This document shows, piece by piece, positions 50,402-59,300 of a DNA stretch of 64,000 nt. A program made the translations under genes and the position numbers. This DNA is from Chelatococcus sambhunathii (GTDB lineage: Bacteria > Pseudomonadota > Alphaproteobacteria > Rhizobiales > Beijerinckiaceae), in the NCBI RefSeq assembly GCF_001418005.1, contig NZ_LIOL01000001.1:62001-126000 (forward strand). The letters run 5' to 3'. The notes under the pieces were generated by a model, which did no database searches, was not told the origin of the DNA, and saw nothing but the letters and a program-made list of their open reading frames with translations. Each line of letters begins with the position of its first letter. The first letter of the stretch is position 1.

Positions 50402-50785
50402 ATGAAGGCAACTGCAGCCCTGTGCACCGTCGCGGCTTGTCTTGCCCTCACCGGATGCACCTCGACGATCGAGAGCCGGGAGAACATGCTGGTGGCGGCC
50501 GGTTTCCGGATCCGCCCGGCGGATACGCCCGGCATGCGTGCCTCCATCGAGGCCCTGCCGCCAAACCGCTTCGTGCGGCGGATCATCAACGGCAACGTCG
50601 TCTATCTCTATGCCGACCCAACCGTCTGCCGCTGCGTCTTCTATGGCGACCAGACCGCCTACGGCACGTACCAGCGGATGGTCTTCGAGCAGAACCTTGC
50701 CGACCAGCAACAGATGACGGCCATGATGAACCGGCAGGCCGCCTGGGGCCGGTATTGGGGCAGGCCCGGGCCATTCTGGTATTAA
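50402..50785 (+). CDS. Small putative lipoprotein of unknown function
   Basis: A 127-residue protein with a lipoprotein signal: MKATAALCTVAACLALTGC, where LTGC is the lipobox and Cys19 the lipidation site. The mature part contains an FVRRIINGNVVYLYADPTVCRCVFYGD stretch with a conserved-looking CRC pair and an aromatic, Gln/Met-rich C-terminus. I do not recognise a named domain. A strong GGAGG lies just before the start. It follows the antiporter by 127 bp. Confidence 0.75.
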   Translation: MKATAALCTVAACLALTGCTSTIESRENMLVAAGFRIRPADTPGMRASIEALPPNRFVRRIINGNVVYLYADPTVCRCVFYGDQTAYGTYQRMVFEQNLADQQQMTAMMNRQAAWGRYWGRPGPFWY

Positions 50786-51014
50786 TCCGGCCCGAAACGC
50801 ACATTGACGGCCGATATTCATGCAAAATTCACATTAAATCCATGCATGCACTGCGATATAAATTTACAAATACAGAAATAATCGGCATATTTTAATTGAA
50901 ATGAACGGTCATTCATATTCTCAAGCAATTTCATTACCGCAACATTGCGGAAGTTTAATTTGAAATCGGGCATCCTGAGGCCCATCCTTGGTCCACATCG
51001 AATGGAGGACCACG

Positions 51015-51566
51015 ATGAAGAAAACGATCGTTGCAGCGACCCTTGCGGCGGGCGTTGCCGTCACTCCCCTCATGGCCATGGCCCAGAATGGCCCGCAGCC
51101 CGGCGCCGGGCCGCGGGCCGAGCAGGCCGAGAAGCGCGGCCCCCGCTTCAGCGAAGCCGACCGGGCGGCATTCCTCGACGCGCGCATCGCCGGCCTGAAG
51201 GAGGGCCTCAAGCTCACGGCCGACCAGGAGAAGAACTGGCCGGCCCTCGAAACCGCCCTGCGCGACATGGCCAAGGCCCGTGCCGACGCCATGCGGGAAC
51301 GGCGCGAGAGCCGTGCCGAGGGCAAGGAACGTACCGGTGCCATCGAGCGCCTGGAGATGCGCGCCGACTTCATGGAGAAGCGAGCCGCCGAGATGAAGAA
51401 GTTGGCCGAGGCCGCCAAGCCGCTCTACGACAGCCTCGACGAGGCGCAGAAGGGCCGCTTCGACGTGCTGATGCGCGCTGGCATGCGCGGTGACGGCCAT
51501 CGCATGCGCCACGCCGCTTTCCACCACCGTGGCGCTCCGCCGGCCCCGCCGGCTCAGCAGCAGTAA
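51015..51566 (+). CDS. Spy/CpxP family (LTxxQ motif) periplasmic protein
   Basis: A 183-residue protein. The signal peptide is MKKTIVAATLAAGVAVTPLMAMA, cleaved near residue 23. The mature part is helical and highly charged, with the family motif LTADQEKNWPALE at about residue 68 and a second helix pair ending in LDEAQKGRFDVLM. Spy-like proteins are periplasmic chaperones induced by envelope stress. The C-terminus is His/Arg/Pro-rich. The ATG at 51015 has GGAGG upstream. The 229-bp upstream region is AT-rich (50810-50960) and probably holds the promoter. Confidence 0.85.
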   Translation: MKKTIVAATLAAGVAVTPLMAMAQNGPQPGAGPRAEQAEKRGPRFSEADRAAFLDARIAGLKEGLKLTADQEKNWPALETALRDMAKARADAMRERRESRAEGKERTGAIERLEMRADFMEKRAAEMKKLAEAAKPLYDSLDEAQKGRFDVLMRAGMRGDGHRMRHAAFHHRGAPPAPPAQQQ

Positions 51567-51615
51567 GCGCCCGGCCCTCGGTCGGTCGTTTCGAGACCCG
51601 TCAACCCAGCACCTT

Positions 51616-51645
51616 GGCCGCCGGCATGCCCGGCGGCCCCTTTTT
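51616..51645 (+). terminator. Rho-independent terminator after the Spy-like gene
   Basis: A 9-bp stem GGCCGCCGG/CCGGCGGCC with loop CATGC and a T5 tail, 50 bp after the stop codon. Confidence 0.9.
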
Positions 51646-51687
51646 CGAGCCGTCGCGCGGCGCTGCGAGGCCTGCTAGATTGCCGGC

Positions 51688-52863
51688 ATGTTCCTCGACT
51701 TCTTCACCGCCCTGCGTGCCGCGACGATCCCCGTCACCTTGCGGGAATACCTGACCCTGCTCGGCGCGCTGGAAGCGGACCTCGCCGAGAAGAAGGTGGA
51801 GGACTTCTACTATCTCGCCCGCACCTGCCTCGTGAAGGACGAGCGCAACCTCGACAAGTTCGACCGCGTCTTCGCCACTGTCTTCCAGGGGCTGAAGACC
51901 CTCGGTCCGGCTATTGAAAAGGCCACCATTCCCGAAGAATGGCTGCGCAGGCTCGCCGAGCGCTACCTGACGGAAGAGGAAAAGCGGCAGGTCGAGGCCA
52001 TGGGCTGGGACAAGCTGTTCGAGACGCTGCGCCAGCGCCTGGCCGAGCAGAAGGAGCGGCACCAGGGCGGAAGCAAGTGGATCGGCACTGCCGGCACCTC
52101 GCCCTACGGCGCCTACGGCTACAATCCCGAAGGCATCCGCATCGGCCAAGACGGCAACCGCAACTTCCGCGCCGTCAAGGTGTGGGACAAGCGCGAGTTC
52201 AGGGACCTCGACGACACGGTCGAACTCGGCACGCGCAACATCAAGCTAGCGCTCCGGCGCCTGCGCCGCTTCGCGCGCACCGGCGCCGCCGAGGTGCTCG
52301 ACCTCGACGACACCATCCGCGCCACGGCCCACAAGGGCTATCTCGACGTGAGGCTGGTGCCGGATCGGCACAATGCGGTGAAGGTGCTGCTCTTCCTCGA
52401 CGTCGGCGGCTCCATGGACTGGCACGTCGAGAAGGCGCAGGAGCTGTTCTCCGCCGCACGTTCCGAGTTCAAGCACTTCGAGCACTTCTATTTCCACAAC
52501 TGTCCCTATGAGCAGCTGTGGAAGGAGAACCGCCGCCGGTTCGAGGAGACGATCCCCACGCTTGATGTCATCCGCACCTTCCCGTCGGACTATCGCGCCG
52601 TCTTCGTCGGCGATGCCTCCATGAGCCCCTACGAAATCGCCATGCCCGGCGGCTCCGTGGAGCACTGGAACGAGGAGGCGGGCGAGGTCTGGCTGCAGCG
52701 GCTGTTCACGCAATTCCCAAAGAGCGTGTGGCTCAACCCGCTGCCCGAGGAGCGCTGGGGCTACACCCGCTCCATCACCATGGTGCGCCAGTTGATCGGT
52801 GACCGCATGTTTCCACTGACGCTCGACGGCCTCGACCGGGCGATGCGTGCGCTGATGCGGTGA
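51688..52863 (+). CDS. VWA domain protein, CoxE-like
   Basis: A 391-residue cytoplasmic protein. The N-terminal 190 residues are helical (MFLDFFTALRAATIPVTLREYL...), as in CoxE-type proteins. The C-terminal VWA domain has the MIDAS motif DVGGSMDWHV (D-x-G-x-S) and the later Thr/Asp pair near VFVGDASMSPYE. CoxE/CoxD pairs mature CO dehydrogenase; related VWA/MoxR pairs serve other enzymes. The MoxR-type ATPase at 45035-45880 is the likely partner, though on the opposite strand and 5.8 kb away. The start follows a terminator directly, so it has its own promoter. Confidence 0.9.
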   Translation: MFLDFFTALRAATIPVTLREYLTLLGALEADLAEKKVEDFYYLARTCLVKDERNLDKFDRVFATVFQGLKTLGPAIEKATIPEEWLRRLAERYLTEEEKRQVEAMGWDKLFETLRQRLAEQKERHQGGSKWIGTAGTSPYGAYGYNPEGIRIGQDGNRNFRAVKVWDKREFRDLDDTVELGTRNIKLALRRLRRFARTGAAEVLDLDDTIRATAHKGYLDVRLVPDRHNAVKVLLFLDVGGSMDWHVEKAQELFSAARSEFKHFEHFYFHNCPYEQLWKENRRRFEETIPTLDVIRTFPSDYRAVFVGDASMSPYEIAMPGGSVEHWNEEAGEVWLQRLFTQFPKSVWLNPLPEERWGYTRSITMVRQLIGDRMFPLTLDGLDRAMRALMR

Positions 52864-52910
52864 GGCGGCGGCAGGCGGGAGAATTGCAGACCGCCGCACC
52901 CCGGCGCAAG

Positions 52911-52960
52911 CTCGTATCCTGGACGCATGCTGCGAATCGGAATGCGATCCGGGATCCAGC
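52911..52960. repeat. 50-bp hairpin repeat, copy B
   Basis: The second copy of the element at 48291-48340, with arms ATCCTGGACGCAT and ATGCGATCCGGGAT. It has about nine substitutions against copy A, and those in the stem mostly keep pairing. It overlaps the 5' end of an open frame that I exclude from the following gene. Confidence 0.8.
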
Positions 52961-53046
52961 GCAACAACTTGCCGAAGGCGAGCCCTCTCCTGGAGATGAG
53001 GCGGATACCCCTTGCCTCTGCGCCCGCCTTCGCCGACAAGACGGCC

Positions 53047-53652
53047 ATGCAGGATCAGGAAGACATCGCAGAAGATGCCGGAGCGCCTCCCGGCCACGTC
53101 TATCGCCAGAAGCCCCGGCCCGTCGGCTTCGAGGTTATCTACCGGCTCGAGGGCGACCGGCTGGTGGCAGATGCCGGGCGACGCGTCGATACCGTCGCGC
53201 TGTCAGCGGTCAGGGAGGTTCGCCTGACCTTCGAATCGAAGACGGCCGTGCGCAATGTCTACCGCACGACTCTGCGCATGGCGGACGGCCGCAGCCTGTC
53301 GCTCACCAATGTCAACTGGGGCCTCTCCGGCGCGCAGACGCAGAACGGCGATTATTCGGCTTTCGTACGGTCTCTCGTCGCGGCCGTGGCAGCGGCGAAC
53401 CCCGGCGTCGTCATCCGCTGCGGCCGCTCCTACGCTGCGTGGCTGCTGCTGACAGCCATCGGCCTCATGACCGTCATCGGCGTGGCGGGCTTCGCCTACC
53501 AGGCCATCAGCGAGGGCGCGGGCACCGCGGCCCTCATCGGCCTTGCCGTGCTCGCCCTCGCCTACTGGCAGCTTGCCCCGCTCGTCCTGCGCAATCGCCC
53601 GCGGCTGGCGACCGCGGGCGATCTGCCGGCCGACCTCCTGCCGCCGAAGTGA
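53047..53652 (+). CDS. Predicted membrane protein of unknown function
   Basis: A protein of about 201 residues. The N-terminal 120 residues look like a beta-rich cytoplasmic domain (FEVIYRLEGDRLVADAGRR, VREVRLTFESKTAVRNVYRTTLRMADGRSLSLTN). It is followed by two membrane helices (about 135-158 and 163-183) and a short tail. I cannot assign a family. The ATG at 53047 is favoured over upstream ones because the upstream part translates the hairpin repeat. It converges with the universal stress gene (12-bp gap). Confidence 0.65.
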   Translation: MQDQEDIAEDAGAPPGHVYRQKPRPVGFEVIYRLEGDRLVADAGRRVDTVALSAVREVRLTFESKTAVRNVYRTTLRMADGRSLSLTNVNWGLSGAQTQNGDYSAFVRSLVAAVAAANPGVVIRCGRSYAAWLLLTAIGLMTVIGVAGFAYQAISEGAGTAALIGLAVLALAYWQLAPLVLRNRPRLATAGDLPADLLPPK

Positions 53653-53664
53653 AAGCTCTGCCGT

Positions 53665-54108
53665 TCAGCTCTCGCCCGCGTGATTCTCGCGCACCACGAG
53701 CACCGAGCACGGCGCATGCCGGACGATGGTGGAGGCGTTGGAACCGAGCAGGTAGGTCGCCATGGCCGGACGGTGGGAACCGACGATGATGAGGTCGGCC
53801 TTCATCTTTGCAGCTTCTTCGAGCACCTCGTTGTAGACGGCGCCCATGTGGACCGCCGTGGACACGCGCTCCTTCGGCAGCGGCACGGTATCGGCGATTT
53901 CCTTGAGCTTGGCCTCGCTGTCGCTCTGCTGCTCCGCATCGAAATCCGGCGGCACGAACTCCATGAAGGTCACGGGAAGGATCGAGCGCACATAGATGAG
54001 GCGCACCTGACCGCCGGAGGCATTGGCGAAGGCCACCGCCTTGTCGATGGCCGCGCGCGAGACCTCGACCTCGGCGAGATCGACCGGCACCAGGATGGAC
54101 TTGAACAT
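53665..54108 (-). CDS. Universal stress protein, UspA family
   Basis: A 147-residue UspA-fold protein. It has the N-terminal ILVPVDLAE and the ATP-binding signature GSHRPAMATYLLGSNASTIVRHAPCSVLVV (G-x2-G-like loop, then GS/T), so it is probably of the nucleotide-binding class. Universal stress proteins are induced by starvation, oxygen limitation and other stresses. An FNR/FixK-type box 57-70 bp upstream suggests induction at low oxygen. Confidence 0.92.
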   Translation of the reverse strand: MFKSILVPVDLAEVEVSRAAIDKAVAFANASGGQVRLIYVRSILPVTFMEFVPPDFDAEQQSDSEAKLKEIADTVPLPKERVSTAVHMGAVYNEVLEEAAKMKADLIIVGSHRPAMATYLLGSNASTIVRHAPCSVLVVRENHAGES

Positions 54109-54164
54109 CGAAACCCCCTTGTCATCGAGACGATGAAACCTAGTCGCCCAGCCTCGCCGCGGCG

Positions 54165-54178
54165 TTGATCGAGGTCAA
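54165..54178. promoter_or_regulatory. FNR/FixK-type box upstream of the universal stress gene
   Basis: TTGATCGAGGTCAA fits the FNR/FixK/FnrL pattern TTGAT-N4-(A/G)TCAA. It lies 57-70 bp before the usp start on the minus strand, where an activating site would be expected. The divergent AraC gene starts 150 bp to the other side. Confidence 0.65.
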
Positions 54179-54327
54179 CCGTCCCCGGCGCGCACGAGCG
54201 CGCCATCGGCGGCATGGAGCGCACGCCGTCCGGCACGGAAAATGCGCAACGCCGATCAAACCGCTATCGGTAGTCTCCGCGGGCGCCGGAAGAGCCGGCG
54301 CGACGCGCGAGGGAGCGGAACGGAGAC

Positions 54328-55200
54328 ATGATCGGCCGCAAGTCCCAGACACGCCTCGACTATGCCGAGCGGATCGCCCGGGTCGCCACACATATCGCCG
54401 GCCACCTCGACGACGACCTGTCGCTCGAGCGCCTCGCCGGCATCGCCTGTCTCTCGCCCTACCACTTTCACCGCATCTACCGGGCGATGACGGGCGAGAC
54501 GGCGGCGGAGACGGCGCGGCGCCTCAGGCTGCACCGCGCCGCCCACAGCCTCGTCGCCTCGCAATTGCCCATCGCGCGCATCGCCGCCCGGGCCGGCTAC
54601 GGCAGCGTCGCCGCCTTCACACGCGCCTTCGCGGTCTCCTACGGCCACGCCCCCGCCGCCTACCGGCGCCGCGGCCGCCTGCTGCCCGGCGCCGGGTGCC
54701 CCCAGGAAGAGGATGGCCCCATGACCAGCCCCTGGACCGTCACCCTGCAGCCCATGCCAGCGCTGCGCCTGGCCACCATCCACCATGTCGGTCCCTATAT
54801 GGAGATCGGCCGCGCCTTCGACCGGCTGATGCCCTGGGCTGCGGCGCGCGGCCTCCTCGGCCCCGGCGCCGTCACCGTCGGCGTCTATTACGACGACCCC
54901 GGCACTGTCGCGGCGAAGGACCTCAGCGCGGATGCCGGCATCTCCATCGGTCGCGAGATCGAGGGCGACGCCACCGTCCACATTGTCCTTATCGCTGCCG
55001 GCACGCACGCCGTGCTGCGCCACCGCGGCCCCTATGCGGAGCTCGAGCGCGCCTACGACTGGCTCTACCGCGCCTGGCTGCCGGCGAGCGGGCACGAGCC
55101 GGCGGATCGCCCGCCCTATGAGATCTATCGCAACGACCCGCGCGAGGTGCCGGCGCAGGACCTCGTCACGGACATCTGCCTGCCGCTCGCCGATGTTTAA
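54328..55200 (+). CDS. AraC family regulator with GyrI-like effector-binding domain
   Basis: A 290-residue regulator. The N-terminal double HTH of AraC type (about residues 12-110) has LSLERLAGIACLSPYHFHRIYRAMTGET and IARIAARAGYGSVAAFTRAF. The C-terminal GyrI/SbmC-like domain (about 132-288) has TIHHVGPYMEIGRAFDRL, VYYDDP and HRGPYAELERAYDWLY. Such regulators (Rob/SoxS-like, BmrR-like effector fold) respond to drugs or other hydrophobic ligands. A stand-alone paralogue of the C-terminal domain is at 62517-62981. Confidence 0.92.
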   Translation: MIGRKSQTRLDYAERIARVATHIAGHLDDDLSLERLAGIACLSPYHFHRIYRAMTGETAAETARRLRLHRAAHSLVASQLPIARIAARAGYGSVAAFTRAFAVSYGHAPAAYRRRGRLLPGAGCPQEEDGPMTSPWTVTLQPMPALRLATIHHVGPYMEIGRAFDRLMPWAAARGLLGPGAVTVGVYYDDPGTVAAKDLSADAGISIGREIEGDATVHIVLIAAGTHAVLRHRGPYAELERAYDWLYRAWLPASGHEPADRPPYEIYRNDPREVPAQDLVTDICLPLADV

Positions 55201-55212
55201 GCGAAAGCCGGC

Positions 55213-55533
55213 TCAGCCCTGTCGCTCGGGCGTGCGCACCACGAGACCATCGAGCTCCGGCCGCACGCGAATCTGGCAGGACAGGCGCGAGCTGGGCCTG
55301 ACGTCGAAGGCGAAGTCGAGCATGTCCTCCTCCATCGGCTCGGGCTCGCCGACCGCCTCGCGCCAGGCCTCGTCCACATAGACGTGGCATGTGGCGCAGG
55401 CACAGGCCCCGCCGCACTCGGCCTCAATGCCCGGCACGCCGTTGCGGATGGCCGTCTCCATGACGGTGGCACCGACCTCGGCCTCGACCGTGCGGGCGAT
55501 GTCATCGGCATCGATGAATGTGATCTTGGGCAT
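55213..55533 (-). CDS. 2Fe-2S ferredoxin, adrenodoxin type
   Basis: A 106-residue ferredoxin. Cluster ligands are in [15 protein letters not shown] (C-x5-C-x2-C) and the distal Cys in RLSCQIRV, the adrenodoxin/FdxB pattern. The acidic helix [19 protein letters not shown] is the usual partner-docking region. It may serve a cytochrome P450 or Fe-S assembly; neither is adjacent. The start MPKITFID at 55533 fits family N-termini. Confidence 0.93.
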   Translation of the reverse strand: MPKITFIDADDIARTVEAEVGATVMETAIRNGVPGIEAECGGACACATCHVYVDEAWREAVGEPEPMEEDMLDFAFDVRPSSRLSCQIRVRPELDGLVVRTPERQG

Positions 55534-55624
55534 GCCCTGCTCCGTGGCGATTCCCGCCCTCTTTAGAACATCTGCAGGCGATGTGAACACCGACGGTGAG
55601 TCGCAGGGGGACCGTCTATGCCGA

Positions 55625-55999
55625 TCAGGCGCGTGTCAGAAGCTCGGCGAGAGCGGCGTCGCAATCGGCAGCGGCCGCCTCGAGCCTCGGCAGGAGATCG
55701 TCGAGCCCGGCCGGCTCGCTGCCGTCGGCGGCGAGCCGCAACTCGGCCTCGATCCGCCTCGCCGCCTCTGCAAGCGGACGGGCTCCGATCGCGAGCGAAG
55801 CACCCTTCAGTGTGTGGGCGGCCTCATAGCGCAGTGCGGCCGCGCCCTTGCCGGCAATGATGGCCATCTGGCCCTTGAGCTGTTCGCGGAAGAGCTGGGC
55901 CACCTCGCGCATCAGGACCGTGTCGCCGGCAGCCTGACGCAGCAGGAATTCCTCGTCCAAAGGCGAAGCGGCATCATCCGTCTCGCGGGCATCCATCAT
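55625..55999 (-). CDS. Hpt-domain (histidine phosphotransfer) protein
   Basis: A protein of about 124 residues made of one Hpt four-helix bundle. The phosphoacceptor His is in [14 protein letters not shown] at about residue 65, with the H-x-L-K-G-A/S motif. It carries phosphate between receiver domains. It is not ChpT, which is a dimeric, ATPase-like Hpt. Two adjacent ATG codons (55999 and 55996) share a GAGG site. Its partners are unknown; CckA is one candidate donor only by virtue of being present. Confidence 0.85.
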   Translation of the reverse strand: MMDARETDDAASPLDEEFLLRQAAGDTVLMREVAQLFREQLKGQMAIIAGKGAAALRYEAAHTLKGASLAIGARPLAEAARRIEAELRLAADGSEPAGLDDLLPRLEAAAADCDAALAELLTRA

Positions 56000-56333
56000 G
56001 ATCCTCGTCCCGGCGGCAAGCCGGCAGGGCCGGCGATCAGGCTTGTCCACATGGAAGAGGGCCGCCTCGTGCGGTGTCCGTCAACCATGCCACTCTCCCG
56101 CCATAAGTCTTTGACGTTCCAGATGGTAAACAAGGCGTTAACGAAACATTCAAGTGGCCGTCCGGTCGGGTTTCTTTCGCCGGAACCGAACGATAGACTG
56201 TTTTGGTAAATGGCGGTCCCTGCGGCCGGGCGGTCTTGCGCAAGCGAGGAGGCCCCGTCCGGACGCAGGCTACCGTTGCCGGAACAGGCAGCGGCGGCAG
56301 ACCCTATGGTGTGGCGTGAGTGAGGCGGCGATC
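56000..56333. promoter_or_regulatory. 334-bp divergent gap between the Hpt gene and the GPR-like gene
   Basis: No gene is seen. Positions 56108-56160 are locally AT-rich and include GTAAACAAGGCGTTAACG, which likely holds promoter elements, though I could not fit a good -35/-10 pair or a CtrA TTAA-N7-TTAA site. The GPR-like gene has a possible upstream GTG start at 56316. Confidence 0.45.
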
Positions 56334-59300
56334 ATGGCCAAGGACAATCAGGCAAAAGACCCGACGGAAGCAGCCCTGTCGGCGATCGAGCAGGCGCTGA
56401 ACCTGACGGCGCTCGACAGCCGGGCGGCGACGGCGCGCAAGCTGCCCGATCCGGCGGAGGAGCCACGCCTGCCCGAGATCGACGAACAGGCTTTCTTCGC
56501 CTCCGTGACTGGCGCCCCGACCGAGAAGCCGGCCGAAGGCACCCCGGAGATGCCCAAGGCGAGTCAGCTCTCGCCCGCCAAGCCTTCCCTCAAGATGCCG
56601 GCACCGAAGCCCGGCACCCGGGACACCGCGCCCGCCACGGACGACGAGAAGCCGATGAGCGCCCGCCCCGCCGACAAAGCCGCCGCCCGCGATCCCTCCG
56701 CCGCTCGCCCGTCCGGCCAGAAGCCCGCCGGCGTCGTCGCACCGGACCCCTCCCGCGTCGCCAATGACGACAAGGAGACGGTGGGCGCGCTGTTGCAGGC
56801 GCTGCAGGCCCGGCCATCCTCCCGTGCCTATTGGCTCGCCGCCGTCGCCTCGCTCGCATGGCTCGGTCTCACCGGGGCCGGCATCTGGCAGCGCTACGAC
56901 CTCGGTGCGGTCGGCGTGGACGGCGCCATCGGCGCCATTGGTGCCGTCGAGGGCGCGCTGCTTGCCCTGACGGTCTTCGGCCCCGTCGTGCTATTCTTCG
57001 TGCTCGCGACACTGCACACCCGCGCGCAGGAGATGCGCCTCGTCGCCCGCGCCATGACGGGCGTTGCCGTGCGCCTCGCCCAGCCCGAGAATCTCGCTGC
57101 TGATTCCGTCGTGAACCTCTCCCAAGCCGTGCGCCGCGAGGTCGCCGCGATGGGTGACGGCCTGGAGCGGGCCCTTGCCCGTGCCGGCGAGCTCGAGACG
57201 CTCGTGCGCACCGAAATCTCGACCCTGGAGCGCGCCTACGGCGACAACGAAATTCGTATTCGCTCGCTGCTCGACGAACTCGTCGCCCAGCGCGAGGCCA
57301 TCATCAGCAACGGCGAGCGTGTGAAGGCCGCCATCTCGGGAGCACACGAGAACTTCGCCCAGGAGCTCGAGGGTGCGAGCCGTGTGATCGCCGAGGCCGT
57401 TGCCTCCGCCGGCACGCGCGTTGCCGAGCAGCTCGGCTCCAAGGGCGAGCAGATTACCCTCGCCCTCGGCCGCGCCGGCGACCGTATGATCGACGAAATC
57501 ACCTCGCGGGGCGGCGAACTCGTCGAGCGCCTCGGCTCCACCAGCGACGCGGTCGGGGCCCGTCTCGCCAGCGCCAGCGCGGATGTCACCTCGACGCTCG
57601 ACGGCAAGGCACGCGAGATCACCGAAGCCATCGAGCGCACCGGCCAGGTGCTGACCACCGGCCTCAACGACGGTGCCGCCGAGCTCACCCGCACGCTCGC
57701 CGAGACCGGCACGAGCGTTGCCGAGCAGATTGCCCAGCGCGCCATGGAGGTGAACGACACCCTGCGCTCCACGGGCGAGACGCTCAGCGTCGCCATCGGT
57801 GCCCGCGGCGAGGAGGTGACGCAGCGCATCGAGATCACCGGCCGCGAGATCGCCGACACCATCGCCTCGCGTGGCGAGGGCCTCGCCGTGCGTCTCGCCG
57901 AGACGGGCGAGCGCATCCACGAGGTCATCAACGTCAATGGCCGCGCGCTGGAGCAGACCTTGGCCGAGACGGGCGATCGGCTCGCGGGCCTGATCGAGGA
58001 GCGCACCAGCACCGCCCGCAACGTCTTCTCGTTGAGCGCCGCGGAACTGGAGACGACCCTCACCAGCACCAGCGAGCGCATGGCCGCCCTCATCTCCGAG
58101 CGCGCCAACGCTGCCTGCAGCTTCTTCGAGGACGGCGCCCAGGCGCTCGAGATGACCCTCACCACCGCGGGCGAGCGCATTGCCGGCCTGGTTGAGGAGC
58201 GCACCAGCGTCGCCCGCGAATTGTTCGAGAACAGCACCCGCGCGCTCGACGAGAGCCTGTCGACCACGGGCGAGCGTCTTGCCACCCTGCTCGAGAGCCG
58301 CTCGGACGACGTGCGCCGCGCCTTCGAGGGCGGAACGCAGGCCCTCGACCGCAGCCTCGCCAATACCAGCGAGCAGCTGTCCGGCCTGCTGGAGAATCGC
58401 TCCGAAAGCATCCGCCTCGCCTTCGAGAACGGCACGCGCGCGCTCGACGACAGCCTCGCCAGCACCGGCGAGCGCCTCGCCGATCTCCTCGAGACCCGCG
58501 CCGAGAACGTCCGCGCGATCTTCGAGAACGGCACCCGCGGCATCGAGGAGAGCCTGGGGACGGTCGGCGACCGCCTCGCCTCGCTCGTTGAGGACCGCAC
58601 CAATCTCGTGCGCACCGCCTTCGAGGACAGCGCCCGCGCGCTCGAGACCACGCTGTCGACCACCGGCACGCACATGGCCACCCTCCTCGAGGAACGCACG
58701 GCGAGCGCCCGCGTCACCTTCGAGGAGAGCGCGCGGACGCTTGCCGAGGAATTCGCCGGCCGCACCTCCGAGCTGCGTGACATGCTCGCCCACCAGACAG
58801 ACGAGACCCGCGCCCTGATGGCGGGCACCGGCAAGGACGTCGTGCTGGCCATCGCGACGCAGGCCTCGCGCGTCAACGAGGCCCTGGCGCGCAACGCCGA
58901 GGCACTTGCGGAGACCATCGACACCCGCGGCCGCCTCGTCGACGAGAAGCTGGGCGAGCGCCTTGCCGCCTTCGAGAAGACGATGGAGACCGGCGGCGAC
59001 AAGCTGGAGATGACGCTCTACGCCCGCCTCTCGGCCTTCGAGGAGACCATTGAGAACCGGGCCATCAGCCTGGACAACACGCTCAACGCACGCCTCTCGG
59101 CCTTCGAGAACGCCATCGAGAGCCGGACCTCCACCCTCGACGCGAGCCTCTCCGAGAAGCTCTCCAGCTTCGAGCGCACGGTGGACGCACGCGCCGGCTC
59201 GCTTGATGAGACGCTGTCGGCCCGCCTCGGCTCCTTCCAGCAACTCGTCGAGAGCGGCGCCCGCACGCTCGATGCCACGCTGGGTGCGCGCCTTGCCGCA

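Noticed and set aside
47677-50595. A 972-codon minus-strand frame opposite the PLP enzyme and antiporter genes
   Set aside because: It is rich in Arg, Asp, Glu, Gly and His with no hydrophobic core, typical of a shadow frame, and crosses the intergenic repeat region.
50810-50960. AT-rich stretch before the Spy-like gene as a foreign island
   Set aside because: It is only about 150 bp, contains no gene or mobile-element end, and is better explained as a promoter region.
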